Source of the DNA: a virus
Direction: 5' to 3' (one strand)
IMG/VR virus record: IMGVR_UViG_3300046005_002020
Location: 1-31,452 of that record
Length of the DNA stretch: 31,452 nt
Part shown: positions 15,737-22,897 of the stretch, one piece after another
How positions within the stretch are numbered: position 1 is the first letter of the stretch
Layout: each line of letters starts with the position of its first letter
Notes under the pieces: model-generated
Database searches by the model: none
What the model was told of the DNA's origin: nothing
Seen by the model: the letters and a program-made list of their open reading frames with translations, nothing else
Translations under genes and position numbers: made by a program

Positions 15737-15764
15737 ATTATCCACTTAAATAATTGATTGTCAA
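15737..15764 (-). promoter_or_regulatory. Sigma70-type promoter for the major capsid gene
   Basis: The -35 is TTGACA (15759-15764, minus strand), the spacer is 16 bases, and the -10 is GATAAT (15737-15742). The transcript would have a leader of ~135 bases before the capsid ATG. Confidence 0.8.
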
Positions 15765-15771
15765 CAATTAT

Positions 15772-16617
15772 CTATGATTGTTTGCCTAACGCCTTTGCTA
15801 TTCTGTCCATGCCCTTTAATTGCACTTGTGAAGCAAGATTAACGCGGTCTCCCGTTGTTGAAGAACCTGATCCCGCTTTCACTTTTGACTTAATCAATCG
15901 CTCTTTATCAGGGTCAGCTTCTATAATTTTACGCAATGAATCTTCAAAACTTAATGGCTCACCACTGGCATCAACCAATTGGACGCGATTTTGCGCACCT
16001 TTAGGTTTGTCATAAGCCACCACTTTGTCGCCCTCCAATTCAAAATGCGATCCGTAAATAATGCGAGTCTTTTCTGAAGATAGAGTCAATTCATTATTGA
16101 TAAAGTTTGAAGTGCTAAATGAATGACCTAATGTTAGCTTATCAATTTTTTGCTGTTGAAAATCTGCCAATGCTTGTAACTCAACTGCCTTATCCGCATG
16201 CGCTTTGACTAATTTTGAATTTTCTTCAGCCATTTGCTTTTTCAACAAGTCCCATTGACCTTGATCTTCAAGCTTTTTATTCTCCATATCTTTTTTGTTG
16301 TTAAGCAATTCTTTTACTTCATCAAGATTAATGCCTTCAAATTTTGATAATTGCTCTTTCATTACCAACAAAGCGGCTTCGCTTTCTTTGTTTTTTGTTT
16401 TTTGCTTCATCAAGTCTTTAAGAAGATCGGCTTCCTTATCTGACATCTTAGCAGGGTCAACAGTGGTATCTGTCGTGGGTGTAGCAGGCTTGTTCGCGTC
16501 CACCACAGGTGGTACAACAGGGTCTGGCAAACCGCCTGAGCCACCTGCGCCATCACCTGCGTTTGCCTCTTCCCAGTAACCTTTTGTTGATAGTTTGTTT
16601 TTTAAAATAAATGACAT
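15772..16617 (-). CDS. Head scaffolding protein
   Basis: This 281-aa protein lies between portal and capsid. It has a Pro/Gly/Asp-rich low-complexity start (~20-55), a Lys/Glu/Gln coiled coil (~58-160) and a C-terminal part with HFELEGDKVVAYDKPKGA, then LRKIIEADPDKERLIKS. I recognise that C-terminal part as the DUF6651-type scaffold family. The scaffold guides shell assembly and then leaves or is degraded. An AGGA Shine-Dalgarno precedes the ATG by eight bases. The protein is acidic overall with a basic tail, as scaffolds usually are. Confidence 0.8.
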   Translation of the reverse strand: MSFILKNKLSTKGYWEEANAGDGAGGSGGLPDPVVPPVVDANKPATPTTDTTVDPAKMSDKEADLLKDLMKQKTKNKESEAALLVMKEQLSKFEGINLDEVKELLNNKKDMENKKLEDQGQWDLLKKQMAEENSKLVKAHADKAVELQALADFQQQKIDKLTLGHSFSTSNFINNELTLSSEKTRIIYGSHFELEGDKVVAYDKPKGAQNRVQLVDASGEPLSFEDSLRKIIEADPDKERLIKSKVKAGSGSSTTGDRVNLASQVQLKGMDRIAKALGKQS

Positions 16618-16641
16618 TGTGTTTCCTATTGTTAAAATTAA

Positions 16642-18180
16642 TTATTCGCCATCGGTATTGTTTTCACCCTGCGTATTGCCTTTAAAACCTGTGTTAACTG
16701 ATTTTTCAGACAATCTGGTAGGCGACTCTTGTTCATTTGCAGTTACAATTGTATCCTCCGTTTCCATCGCATCAATTGCTGTGTACATAACGCCAACAGC
16801 TTTTGAGTCCAATGTCGGAAATAATTTATCAACCACATTCTTCATCTGCTGACGCACTATCTCGATAGGTGCTTCAACTAAAATTAGATTTTGGGCAATT
16901 GAAAATTCATCACTGATGCCACGAACATCAAACGTTTCTGGATAAGTAATAAATTTTGCAATATCTTCTTCGATCATGGGTGTGCCATTCCACAAAGTTA
17001 CCAGATGTGCCATCTTCACTTCTGCTCGCTTTAGAGCAACTGCTTTTGTGGTCAATAATGCATTTACACGTTCAAAGTCATAGGCTTTTGCAACGCCTGA
17101 TGAATTATCAATACCAATCGAGTTATCTTGCTTGGTACGCTCACCTGCCATTCCCACTGTGTGATATATCTCATTGATAATCTTACCAATTGCGGTAATG
17201 ATCAACTCAGCTTGTTTAGGGTCAGGTGATAAATAAAATGGCTGCGCGCCGCCCTCGCCATCAAATAAGAAAATACGCTTAGTACCGACCTCTAACATTT
17301 TGTTGTAAGAGTCCTCACCTGGCATCATGTTTTGCGCAGGCATTGCCAATTGAGAAAACGATTGATCCTGAATAATCGCATCTAAATTAGATAAGTAATT
17401 GGCACAAGCTCTATCAAGATAAGCAATATCGGCAATCAATGATGGTGAAGAATATAACTGATCGGTATCGTTATGATCATGAGGGAATACAGGAACGATG
17501 CCTAAATTATGAGAGCCGCTATCGATAACACTAAGCTGACGTTCTGAAACTGATCTGTCATTGGTTTGTTCAATTAAAAACCAGTCCATTTTTGTCCACA
17601 GACGAAAACGTGTATTGATACAATCTTCTTTGGAAAAGGGGTCAGCATTGTCTCTGAAGGTTTCCGTGATCATGATCCAATTAAGTTCATCATCATCGTC
17701 ATAGCTCATATCCAATACATGTTGCGGCTTCACAATGTAGGCATACTCTCTGCCTTCATCATCTTCATCACCATCAAGCATTCGATTGTTATCTACTACA
17801 ATCCAAATTCTGCCATAGATGGAAGAGTCTCTTGCCACTTGACGTATGAATTTATCAATATTTGATCGACCATTTCTGCTAGTGCTTTCCCAAAAATCAG
17901 CAATTTCTTCAGGCACATCGTTTACATTTCTGTAGATTTTTGACTTAAATAGGTACTTACAAACCAAGTCAACAATCTCTTTTGAGTGATTAAAGCGATA
18001 AGCCCTTACCAATCGCTCTTTGTACTCTAAATCACCCTCTTTCATGTATTTGAAGATGTTGGTCTTAAACCAATCTCGACCCCCTTCATAACATAATTCG
18101 AGAAACTCCCAATGAGGCAATCTCATCTCGTATTCGGGATGCCTCTTTTTGATCAATGTTGTTAAATTTTCATTATTCAC
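16642..18180 (-). CDS. Portal protein
   Basis: This 512-aa protein, downstream of TerL and upstream of scaffold, is the portal by position, size and composition. It has the N-terminal wing (PHWEFLELCYEGGRDWF, then RAYRFNHSKEIVDLVCKYLF), an IYGRIWIVVDNN strand segment, and a long C-terminal helix region. Portals form the dodecameric DNA channel at one capsid vertex. The start is GTG 18180 with AAGGTG eight bases upstream. The C-terminus is acidic and Asn-rich. Two operator-like palindromes lie in the 135-bp gap before it. Confidence 0.85.
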   Translation of the reverse strand: MNNENLTTLIKKRHPEYEMRLPHWEFLELCYEGGRDWFKTNIFKYMKEGDLEYKERLVRAYRFNHSKEIVDLVCKYLFKSKIYRNVNDVPEEIADFWESTSRNGRSNIDKFIRQVARDSSIYGRIWIVVDNNRMLDGDEDDEGREYAYIVKPQHVLDMSYDDDDELNWIMITETFRDNADPFSKEDCINTRFRLWTKMDWFLIEQTNDRSVSERQLSVIDSGSHNLGIVPVFPHDHNDTDQLYSSPSLIADIAYLDRACANYLSNLDAIIQDQSFSQLAMPAQNMMPGEDSYNKMLEVGTKRIFLFDGEGGAQPFYLSPDPKQAELIITAIGKIINEIYHTVGMAGERTKQDNSIGIDNSSGVAKAYDFERVNALLTTKAVALKRAEVKMAHLVTLWNGTPMIEEDIAKFITYPETFDVRGISDEFSIAQNLILVEAPIEIVRQQMKNVVDKLFPTLDSKAVGVMYTAIDAMETEDTIVTANEQESPTRLSEKSVNTGFKGNTQGENNTDGE

Positions 18181-18218
18181 TGTTTCACCTTAATTATGAT
18201 TTGCTGAATTCAGATCCA

Positions 18219-18244
18219 ATAGTAAGTCATTACATACTTACTAT
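18219..18244. promoter_or_regulatory. Extended palindromic operator-like site upstream of portal gene
   Basis: The core TAAGTCATTACATACTTA (18223-18240) is extended symmetrically by ATAG and CTAT to 26 bp. On the minus strand a TAATAG hexamer abuts it. It lies 39 bases before the portal GTG. Confidence 0.7.
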
Positions 18245-18291
18245 TAGGGAAATAAATGCAACTGCTGATACTTATACCTGATAATTTAAAA

Positions 18292-18309
18292 TAAGTCACT
18301 AGATACTTA
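18292..18309. promoter_or_regulatory. 18-bp palindromic operator-like site, end of TerL gene
   Basis: TAAGTCACTAGATACTTA lies just after the TerL stop (18316), 69 bp (centre to centre) from the previous site. A pair of sites in one gap could allow cooperative or looped binding; that is inference. Confidence 0.7.
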
Positions 18310-18315
18310 CTTATC

Positions 18316-19539
18316 TTACAAGGACATGCCTGCAATTTCAATTTTTCGAGCAGGATATTCATACTCAATAAAGTAACCCGCCGCATCAGTAATATGCTCT
18401 ACGCTCATTGCTTTATCTATTTCTCGTCCACCTTCTCTGTATATCGTTTGCTCTAACGAATCGATAAGGTTCTTACATTTACTGTCTACACGCATTCTGA
18501 TTGAGCCATCTGCTGTCAATAGCATTTTATTTACAGCATTAACACGATCAGCAATTCTAGGGTGTTTACGATGATGCTTAATTCGCTTAAAGCCCTTTTC
18601 TCTAAAAATATCTAAATCAGTTTCGCCACGCGCGTGCTGTCTTGCGCCGCCCGCTGGGTCAGGATAAATAGTGATCTGATTTAAATGTCGCCAATACTTT
18701 CTTTCCAACTCTTCACAAACCTCTTGCGTGTTCGATGAAAATAAAACAATTTCATCAACCGCCCAAATATCACCATTAGGCTGCACTTGAAAAATCGCAC
18801 TGCTCATCGGATCAATGTTAAAGTCTTGTCCGACATAAATGTGCAACTTAGGATTAAAGGGGTAATTGCCTACATGTATTTTTCTATCAAACGTGTGATA
18901 AACCCTGCCTGACATACTTTCAAAAGAGGCTTCCATTTCTTGACGAAATGTTTTTGGATCCATATCTTGACGCGCTTGCTCTATTTCCTCCGCTGGCACA
19001 AAAGGCGAACTGATTGTTTTGAACTGCCATGACTTCCAAGCCTTTGATTCTCCTGACATTCCTTTTACCCAAATATCATAAAAGTGATTATAAGACTTTG
19101 ATGTTCCAATAAATAATCCAGTTCCGCCAGTTGTTGCCAGCGTTGGTCTTAATACTGTTCTCCATACGCCAGGTCGCATATCTTGCATTTCGTCCATTAC
19201 CAGGTGATTTAAGCCAACACCTCGTAAACTATCTTCATTGTCAGCGCCTTTCAGCTCAATAATAGATTCATTAATTAACTCAATCCGCATGAACGTTTCA
19301 TTCTTGCGCTTAATCCATTTATTAGGAATTAAACGATTCATGTCGTCCCACATGATTTGCTTCGCCATACGATATGAAGGCGCTACATACCAAACCAATC
19401 GCCCACCTTTCTCTATCGCTTTGTCAATAAGCGACACCTGAGATAGCATGGATTTGCCCCAACGCCTTCCTGCTGCAACTACCTTGAATCTTGTTTTGTC
19501 ATGAAATACCTCATGCTGCTTTGGGTGTAGACGAATCAC
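18316..19539 (-). CDS. terL: Terminase large subunit
   Basis: This 407-aa packaging motor has an N-terminal ATPase with Walker A G24-R-R-W-G-K-S30, Walker B LVMDEMQD at ~113-120 and a coupling-like GGTGLFIGTS at ~140. The C-terminal RNase H-like nuclease starts at YVGQDFNIDPMSSAIF (first catalytic Asp) and includes YPDPAGGARQHARGETD. It pumps DNA into the prohead through the portal and cuts concatemers. The start is GTG in a GTGA overlap with the TerS stop. The length is on the short side of the family but both domains appear whole. Confidence 0.95.
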   Translation of the reverse strand: MIRLHPKQHEVFHDKTRFKVVAAGRRWGKSMLSQVSLIDKAIEKGGRLVWYVAPSYRMAKQIMWDDMNRLIPNKWIKRKNETFMRIELINESIIELKGADNEDSLRGVGLNHLVMDEMQDMRPGVWRTVLRPTLATTGGTGLFIGTSKSYNHFYDIWVKGMSGESKAWKSWQFKTISSPFVPAEEIEQARQDMDPKTFRQEMEASFESMSGRVYHTFDRKIHVGNYPFNPKLHIYVGQDFNIDPMSSAIFQVQPNGDIWAVDEIVLFSSNTQEVCEELERKYWRHLNQITIYPDPAGGARQHARGETDLDIFREKGFKRIKHHRKHPRIADRVNAVNKMLLTADGSIRMRVDSKCKNLIDSLEQTIYREGGREIDKAMSVEHITDAAGYFIEYEYPARKIEIAGMSL

Positions 19540-20213
19540 TCATCGTCCTCATAATCATCGTCAAGATAGTCTTCATCATCGTCATTGGTATCTTCCCGCA
19601 AACGATTTTGGACTTCCGCTATATCTTCATCAGTCATTTTTACAATGGTTAGAACGGGTGCGTCCGCCGCTGTGTCAAATTTTCCATTTTCAAAGCCCAG
19701 ACAAAGACCCGTTAAGCGCAATTGCTTTTCAAACAGCGTTTGACAATCCAACAATGTTTTGATGGTATCTTTGATGCTATCAACATTGCCCTCTCGAAAT
19801 GCCTTCGTCATCGCATGTTCGGTAAGTTTGCCAATTAGCTCACCGCGTCTGAAGGTTTCTCGTTTGGCTTCAGTTATCAAACGCCCTGCCTCCATCGTGC
19901 TAAAGCCAATAGCTCCTTCCATTGCCATAACCGTTTTATCAATCGCAGACAAAGTAGTTTTCTCTGTTGACGCTTCACCTATCTTGATACCGCCTAACTT
20001 CTTTCGCTTTGCTAAAATGGCATTAACCGATACGCCATAAGTTTCGGCAAGTTCATTTTGCGTATAGTGACCTGACTTCAGTAAGGCAATTAACTCGCCC
20101 CACTGATGATTATTTAGCCGCGCTTTTCTGGGTCTTTTAACTTTCTTTTCGCCAGAATCGCCCCTTGTTGTTCCGCTATCTAATTCGGAATTAGTTGTTA
20201 AATCATCATCCAT
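19536..20213 (-). CDS. terS: Terminase small subunit
   Basis: This 225-aa protein is adjacent to and overlaps TerL. The N-terminal ~25 residues are Asp/Thr-rich, followed by a basic patch (KKVKRPRKARLNN) and a helix-turn-helix (LIALLKSGHYTQNELAETYG, then SVNAILAKRKKLGG) typical of TerS DNA recognition. The middle is an oligomerisation-like helical region, and the C-terminus is a very acidic D/E tract, commonly used to contact TerL. TerS recognises the packaging site. The bipartite inverted repeat just upstream of its start (20238-20370) is a candidate target. A GGA-type Shine-Dalgarno precedes the ATG. Confidence 0.85.
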   Translation of the reverse strand: MDDDLTTNSELDSGTTRGDSGEKKVKRPRKARLNNHQWGELIALLKSGHYTQNELAETYGVSVNAILAKRKKLGGIKIGEASTEKTTLSAIDKTVMAMEGAIGFSTMEAGRLITEAKRETFRRGELIGKLTEHAMTKAFREGNVDSIKDTIKTLLDCQTLFEKQLRLTGLCLGFENGKFDTAADAPVLTIVKMTDEDIAEVQNRLREDTNDDDEDYLDDDYEDDE

Positions 20214-20237
20214 TACATTTTCCGATAGGTTTAAATA

Positions 20238-20370
20238 AAGCCGCTGAGTCTAGTGCGGGTAAGTTTTTCGACATCTCTGTATAAATACTTGTTAGAAGCT
20301 TATTAATAATTACAATACAATATGAAAAAACAAAACTTACCCGCACTTTCTTCAACAGCGGTTTACGTTT
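20238..20370. repeat. Bipartite inverted repeat upstream of terS (candidate packaging or regulatory site)
   Basis: AGTGCGGGTAAGTTTT at 20252-20267 is repeated exactly in reverse complement at 20332-20347. Each copy is flanked 5-8 bases outside by CCGCTG. The arms are 64 bases apart, around an AT-rich spacer. The repeat fills the gap between the winged-helix gene and terS. It does not match the 18-bp operator. A TerS binding site or an autoregulatory site for the neighbouring HTH protein are the two obvious readings. Confidence 0.7.
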
Positions 20371-20626
20371 TGATATGTGATTCTGCAATGCGATATCCTT
20401 CGGATGTTAAAGCCAATACTCTTCTTTTCTGTCCTCTTCTCGGCTCAAGCTCTTGCTTAGTTACCCAGTTGTTTTTAATTAACGCGCGGATTGAAAATTG
20501 TAATGACGCCTTGCTGGTTTCATAATCCAAATTAGATAGCACTTGATCGATGTCGGGGAACTCCCCTAACTCACCACCTTTTCTAATTGCTATTAATAAT
20601 AAAATTTGTTTCTTAGTGACTCTCAA
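20363..20626 (-). CDS. Winged-helix DNA-binding protein
   Basis: This 87-aa protein has a winged helix-turn-helix layout: helix 1 (TKKQILLLIAIRKG), helix 2/3 (ASLQFSIRALIKNNWV) and a basic beta wing (LEPRRGQKRRVLALTSEG). It resembles small phage MarR/PadR-like regulators but I cannot name a family. The start is TTG 20626 with AGGA eight bases upstream. It lies immediately upstream of the terS inverted repeat and downstream of a degenerate operator copy. It could therefore be a late-gene regulator or help packaging; both are inference. Confidence 0.6.
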   Translation of the reverse strand: MRVTKKQILLLIAIRKGGELGEFPDIDQVLSNLDYETSKASLQFSIRALIKNNWVTKQELEPRRGQKRRVLALTSEGYRIAESHIKT

Positions 20627-20669
20627 AACTAATATCCTAATAAAATAGAGCTTGCTGACGCTACGATAA

Positions 20670-20687
20670 TAAATAAGCGGTGACTTA
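20670..20687. promoter_or_regulatory. Degenerate copy of the operator-like palindrome
   Basis: TAAATAAGCGGTGACTTA has one good half-site (GGTGACTTA) but a poor left half. It lies 44 bases upstream of the winged-helix gene. I include it only because position and half-site agree with the others. Confidence 0.4.
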
Positions 20688-20722
20688 TTACATCTTTAGC
20701 AAAAAACAAGCTTAAATCGCTT

Positions 20723-20854
20723 CTAAGCATGACCATCGTCATCATCGTCGTCATAGTCTCTAAAATGATTCGAGTAAATGGCTAACAAGTAAAATGCGCA
20801 GCCATAACTAAAAACGGAAACTATTATGTTTATATCAAACAGAACTGGATTCAC
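20723..20854 (-). CDS. Small single-pass membrane protein with poly-Asp tail
   Basis: This is a 43-codon ORF starting at GTG 20854 with GGAG six bases upstream (GGAGACAAGA-GTG). It overlaps the last 20 bases of the ABC/GNAT gene in another frame. Residues ~4-27 (VLFDINIIVSVFSYGCAFYL onward) would form one membrane helix. The C-terminus carries a run of six Asp and ends G-H-A. The good Shine-Dalgarno and the clean helix-plus-acidic-tail design support it. No function is recognised. Confidence 0.5.
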   Translation of the reverse strand: MNPVLFDINIIVSVFSYGCAFYLLAIYSNHFRDYDDDDDDGHA

Positions 20855-21944
20855 TCTTGTCTCCGATATATTCAAATGATGCGGTTACTCTGTTTGCAGA
20901 GCTTTTAAATATGCCTGTTTTGCCATTAACAGGTACGCGTCCAGGCTTTCTTGTCATTGCCCATTTTTTTGAACGAATGCGATGAGCAATCATTGATGGG
21001 TGACTGGTAACACTGGAGTAACGTTTACCTTGATCAATAAAGTGTTGAGCAATAGCCTCGCTAAATGCGTTGCCAATGCCTACGCCTTGATAATCTGGCA
21101 AACAAACGGTTCGATGCGCACGCCACATGTTCTTCAACTTAGGGTGTGGGAATGGAATAGCTGCGCAAAAAGCAACAGGTTGACCATCAAGAAATGCGAC
21201 AAAACAATGTGCAGATTTGTTAACGGATGCATCTAAATAATGATGGTTTTTGAAAATTCCCCATGCAGAGTGATGTACCCTGCGTATGACGAGTTCGATA
21301 GCTGGTCGCTTAAGTAACCCCCTAGTGATTTTAAATTCACCGGTATCAACGTGATAAATCCAATCAGGCTCTAACCATTCAGCTATGTCGTAATGACAAG
21401 AGATGGCTACCATTTTTCGATTGGTTGAGCGAATCATCTTTTGCACAGCAGATGAACAAACTTTAGCAACTGTTCTGTCAACCACCGATGTGAACTCATC
21501 AATCATAATGGTTTCACCTTCCTTTGACTCTAAGATTAGGCGAGCTATCTCGGTTCTAAATTTTTGACCATTGCTTAAAACTGAAAATGGCAATACCCAA
21601 GATGGTGGCGAACTAAAGCCAACCTTTGATAATGCTTCGACAATTTCTTGCACCTGCAACTCTTTAGCAAAATCATCAACAAAACAATTGGCATTCCAAT
21701 TGTCATGACGCGAGCCGTCAAATAATTTAGCTTCTGGAAAAGCAGCTTTGCCAACAGTTGTCTTGCCGCAACCAGAGGGTCCCACTATTAAACCGATAGA
21801 CCACTCCTCATTCTCTATAGGAATATCGATATCCCATGACTTTGAGAGCTTTTTCTCAACAGGCACATCGAACATACCTTCAATGCAAGCAGATCGAAAG
21901 GATTGTTGGTAATCTACTTCTAACTTATGAGTAAACTTTGGCAT
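20835..21944 (-). CDS. ABC-type ATPase fused to a GNAT (Mom-like?) acyltransferase domain
   Basis: This 369-aa two-domain protein has residues 45-205 as a soluble ABC ATPase: Walker A GPSGCGKT (55-62), signature LSNGQ (123-127), Walker B TIMIDEFTSVVD (145-156) and H-loop H184. There are no membrane segments. Residues ~215-365 are GNAT-like, with HHSAWGIFKNHHYLD, AFCAAIPFPHPKLKN and the acyl-CoA loop DYQGVGIG (284-291). I recognise this GNAT type from phage proteins related to Mu Mom, which makes N6-carbamoylmethyladenine; that assignment is from memory. The ATG is two bases after the ParB-like stop, so both are co-translated. The likely role is ATP-driven DNA base modification or protection. 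Confidence 0.75.
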   Translation of the reverse strand: MPKFTHKLEVDYQQSFRSACIEGMFDVPVEKKLSKSWDIDIPIENEEWSIGLIVGPSGCGKTTVGKAAFPEAKLFDGSRHDNWNANCFVDDFAKELQVQEIVEALSKVGFSSPPSWVLPFSVLSNGQKFRTEIARLILESKEGETIMIDEFTSVVDRTVAKVCSSAVQKMIRSTNRKMVAISCHYDIAEWLEPDWIYHVDTGEFKITRGLLKRPAIELVIRRVHHSAWGIFKNHHYLDASVNKSAHCFVAFLDGQPVAFCAAIPFPHPKLKNMWRAHRTVCLPDYQGVGIGNAFSEAIAQHFIDQGKRYSSVTSHPSMIAHRIRSKKWAMTRKPGRVPVNGKTGIFKSSANRVTASFEYIGDKSESSSV

Positions 21945-21946
21945 AA

Positions 21947-22579
21947 TTATGTCGTCATGATGCTACAGTCACGACCATCAGCTTTAAGTTGTTGCCATAA
22001 CTCAAACTGCTCTGCTTCGCCTGAACACTTAATTGATACTATGTAAGATTTTTCGTATTCAACATCTTTGATTGTTGGCTTAGGCTTATCAATTTCTTCA
22101 AAGTTGTCGATATCTACTGGCAGCATCCTACTAATGTCGTCTGTTGAAAATTTTTCTAAAATGGACTGAACTTCAGTTGTTTCCATGCCAAATAGTTCAA
22201 CATCTAAAAGCGAAAAATCGTAGCCTGAAGTTAGCTGTTTAATTTCATTAGCCAATAATGCGTCATCGTAATCGTTGCTTGACACTTTGTTGTCGGCAAT
22301 TCGATAAACGCCCTTCTGCACTTCGGTCAGATTTCTTTTAACGATGACAGGTACTTTTTTGAACTTGAGTTTTAGCGCGGCTAAACGTCTTCCATGACCT
22401 GCTAAAATTATGCCATCCTCATCGATAAGAATAGGAACGTTAAAGCCAAACTCTTTAATAGTTTTTGCTAATTTATTAACCTTTTCTTTTGTATGAATCT
22501 TGGCATTGTTTTCATAGGGTATAATTTTTTCGATATCCCACGATTCAATTTTAAGAATTTCTGAATTCTTTTCCGTCAT
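21947..22579 (-). CDS. ParB/Srx-fold (ParB N-terminal-like) protein 1
   Basis: This 210-aa protein has a ParB/sulfiredoxin-like domain at residues ~10-100: IIPYENNAKIHTKEKVNKLA, then FNVPILIDEDGIILAGHGRR (G61-H-G-R-R65), then VPVIVKRNLTEVQ. The pattern matches phage ParB-like nuclease or CTPase domains rather than partition ParB; no HTH of the ParB type follows. The C-terminal half (~105-210) is acidic and mixed and not recognised. An AGGA-type Shine-Dalgarno precedes the ATG. It forms an apparent operon with ABC/GNAT; in phages such proteins often travel with DNA modification enzymes. Confidence 0.8.
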   Translation of the reverse strand: MTEKNSEILKIESWDIEKIIPYENNAKIHTKEKVNKLAKTIKEFGFNVPILIDEDGIILAGHGRRLAALKLKFKKVPVIVKRNLTEVQKGVYRIADNKVSSNDYDDALLANEIKQLTSGYDFSLLDVELFGMETTEVQSILEKFSTDDISRMLPVDIDNFEEIDKPKPTIKDVEYEKSYIVSIKCSGEAEQFELWQQLKADGRDCSIMTT

Positions 22580-22685
22580 TGTTTTTCCTACAAGTTACTT
22601 TGTTAAAGTTGGTAACGATCAAGTGCGCAAACAATATCGATAACCACATAAATATACACAGCGTTCCTATTGCCATCTCTGACAT
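22551..22685 (-). CDS. Small single-pass membrane protein
   Basis: This 44-aa ORF has one strong membrane helix (MAIGTLCIFMWLSILFAHLI) and a basic C-terminus. The frame extends to ATG 22733, but the operator-like palindrome (22702-22719) lies inside that longer form, so I prefer ATG 22685 (M-S-E-M-A-I-G), 17 bases downstream of the palindrome like other genes here. It overlaps the ParB-like start by 29 bases. No Shine-Dalgarno is obvious, so confidence is limited. Confidence 0.4.
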   Translation of the reverse strand: MSEMAIGTLCIFMWLSILFAHLIVTNFNKVTCRKNNDGKEFRNS

Positions 22686-22701
22686 GTGATGGGTATAAGA
22701 A

Positions 22702-22719
22702 TAAGTCATCAATGACTTA
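22702..22719. promoter_or_regulatory. 18-bp perfect-arm palindromic operator-like site
   Basis: TAAGTCATCAATGACTTA has perfect 8-bp arms. It lies three bases beyond the stop of the Cys-rich mini-gene and upstream of the small membrane gene and ParB-like gene 1, so it could control the ParB-ABC/GNAT segment. Confidence 0.75.
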
Positions 22720-22722
22720 CTT

Positions 22723-22896
22723 TTAATTATCATTTTCTATCCCGTAATCGCTTAAGTATTCGGAGGGACCCTCTTGTTCGTCAAATCTAATGGGTTCTGC
22801 TTCAGCAAACAATTCTCCATAGCAACACAGATCGCAAATTTTCTGATCTTGTCGGTTAGCGCAGATTTTGCAATCAATAGAGCTTCTTTTATCCAT
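22723..22896 (-). CDS. Cys-rich mini-protein, probable zinc ribbon
   Basis: This 57-aa protein has Cys at 9, 12, 21, 24 and 25 (DCKICANRQDQKICDLCC), a compact CxxC-x8-CxxC layout that would bind one zinc. The C-terminal half is acidic. The ATG is one base after the stop of ParB-like gene 2 (TGAGATG), with AGAAG as a weak Shine-Dalgarno, so it is translated with that gene. Mu Com, the zinc-finger activator of mom translation, is of similar size and also sits near a modification gene. The spacing of its cysteines is different, so a Com-like role is only a hypothesis. Confidence 0.6.
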   Translation of the reverse strand: MDKRSSIDCKICANRQDQKICDLCCYGELFAEAEPIRFDEQEGPSEYLSDYGIENDN

Positions 22897-22897
22897 C

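Noticed and set aside
20206-20388. 60-codon minus-strand frame between terS and the winged-helix gene
   Set aside because: It overlaps both neighbours and consists mainly of the inverted repeat; no ribosome binding site. The repeat itself explains the open frame.
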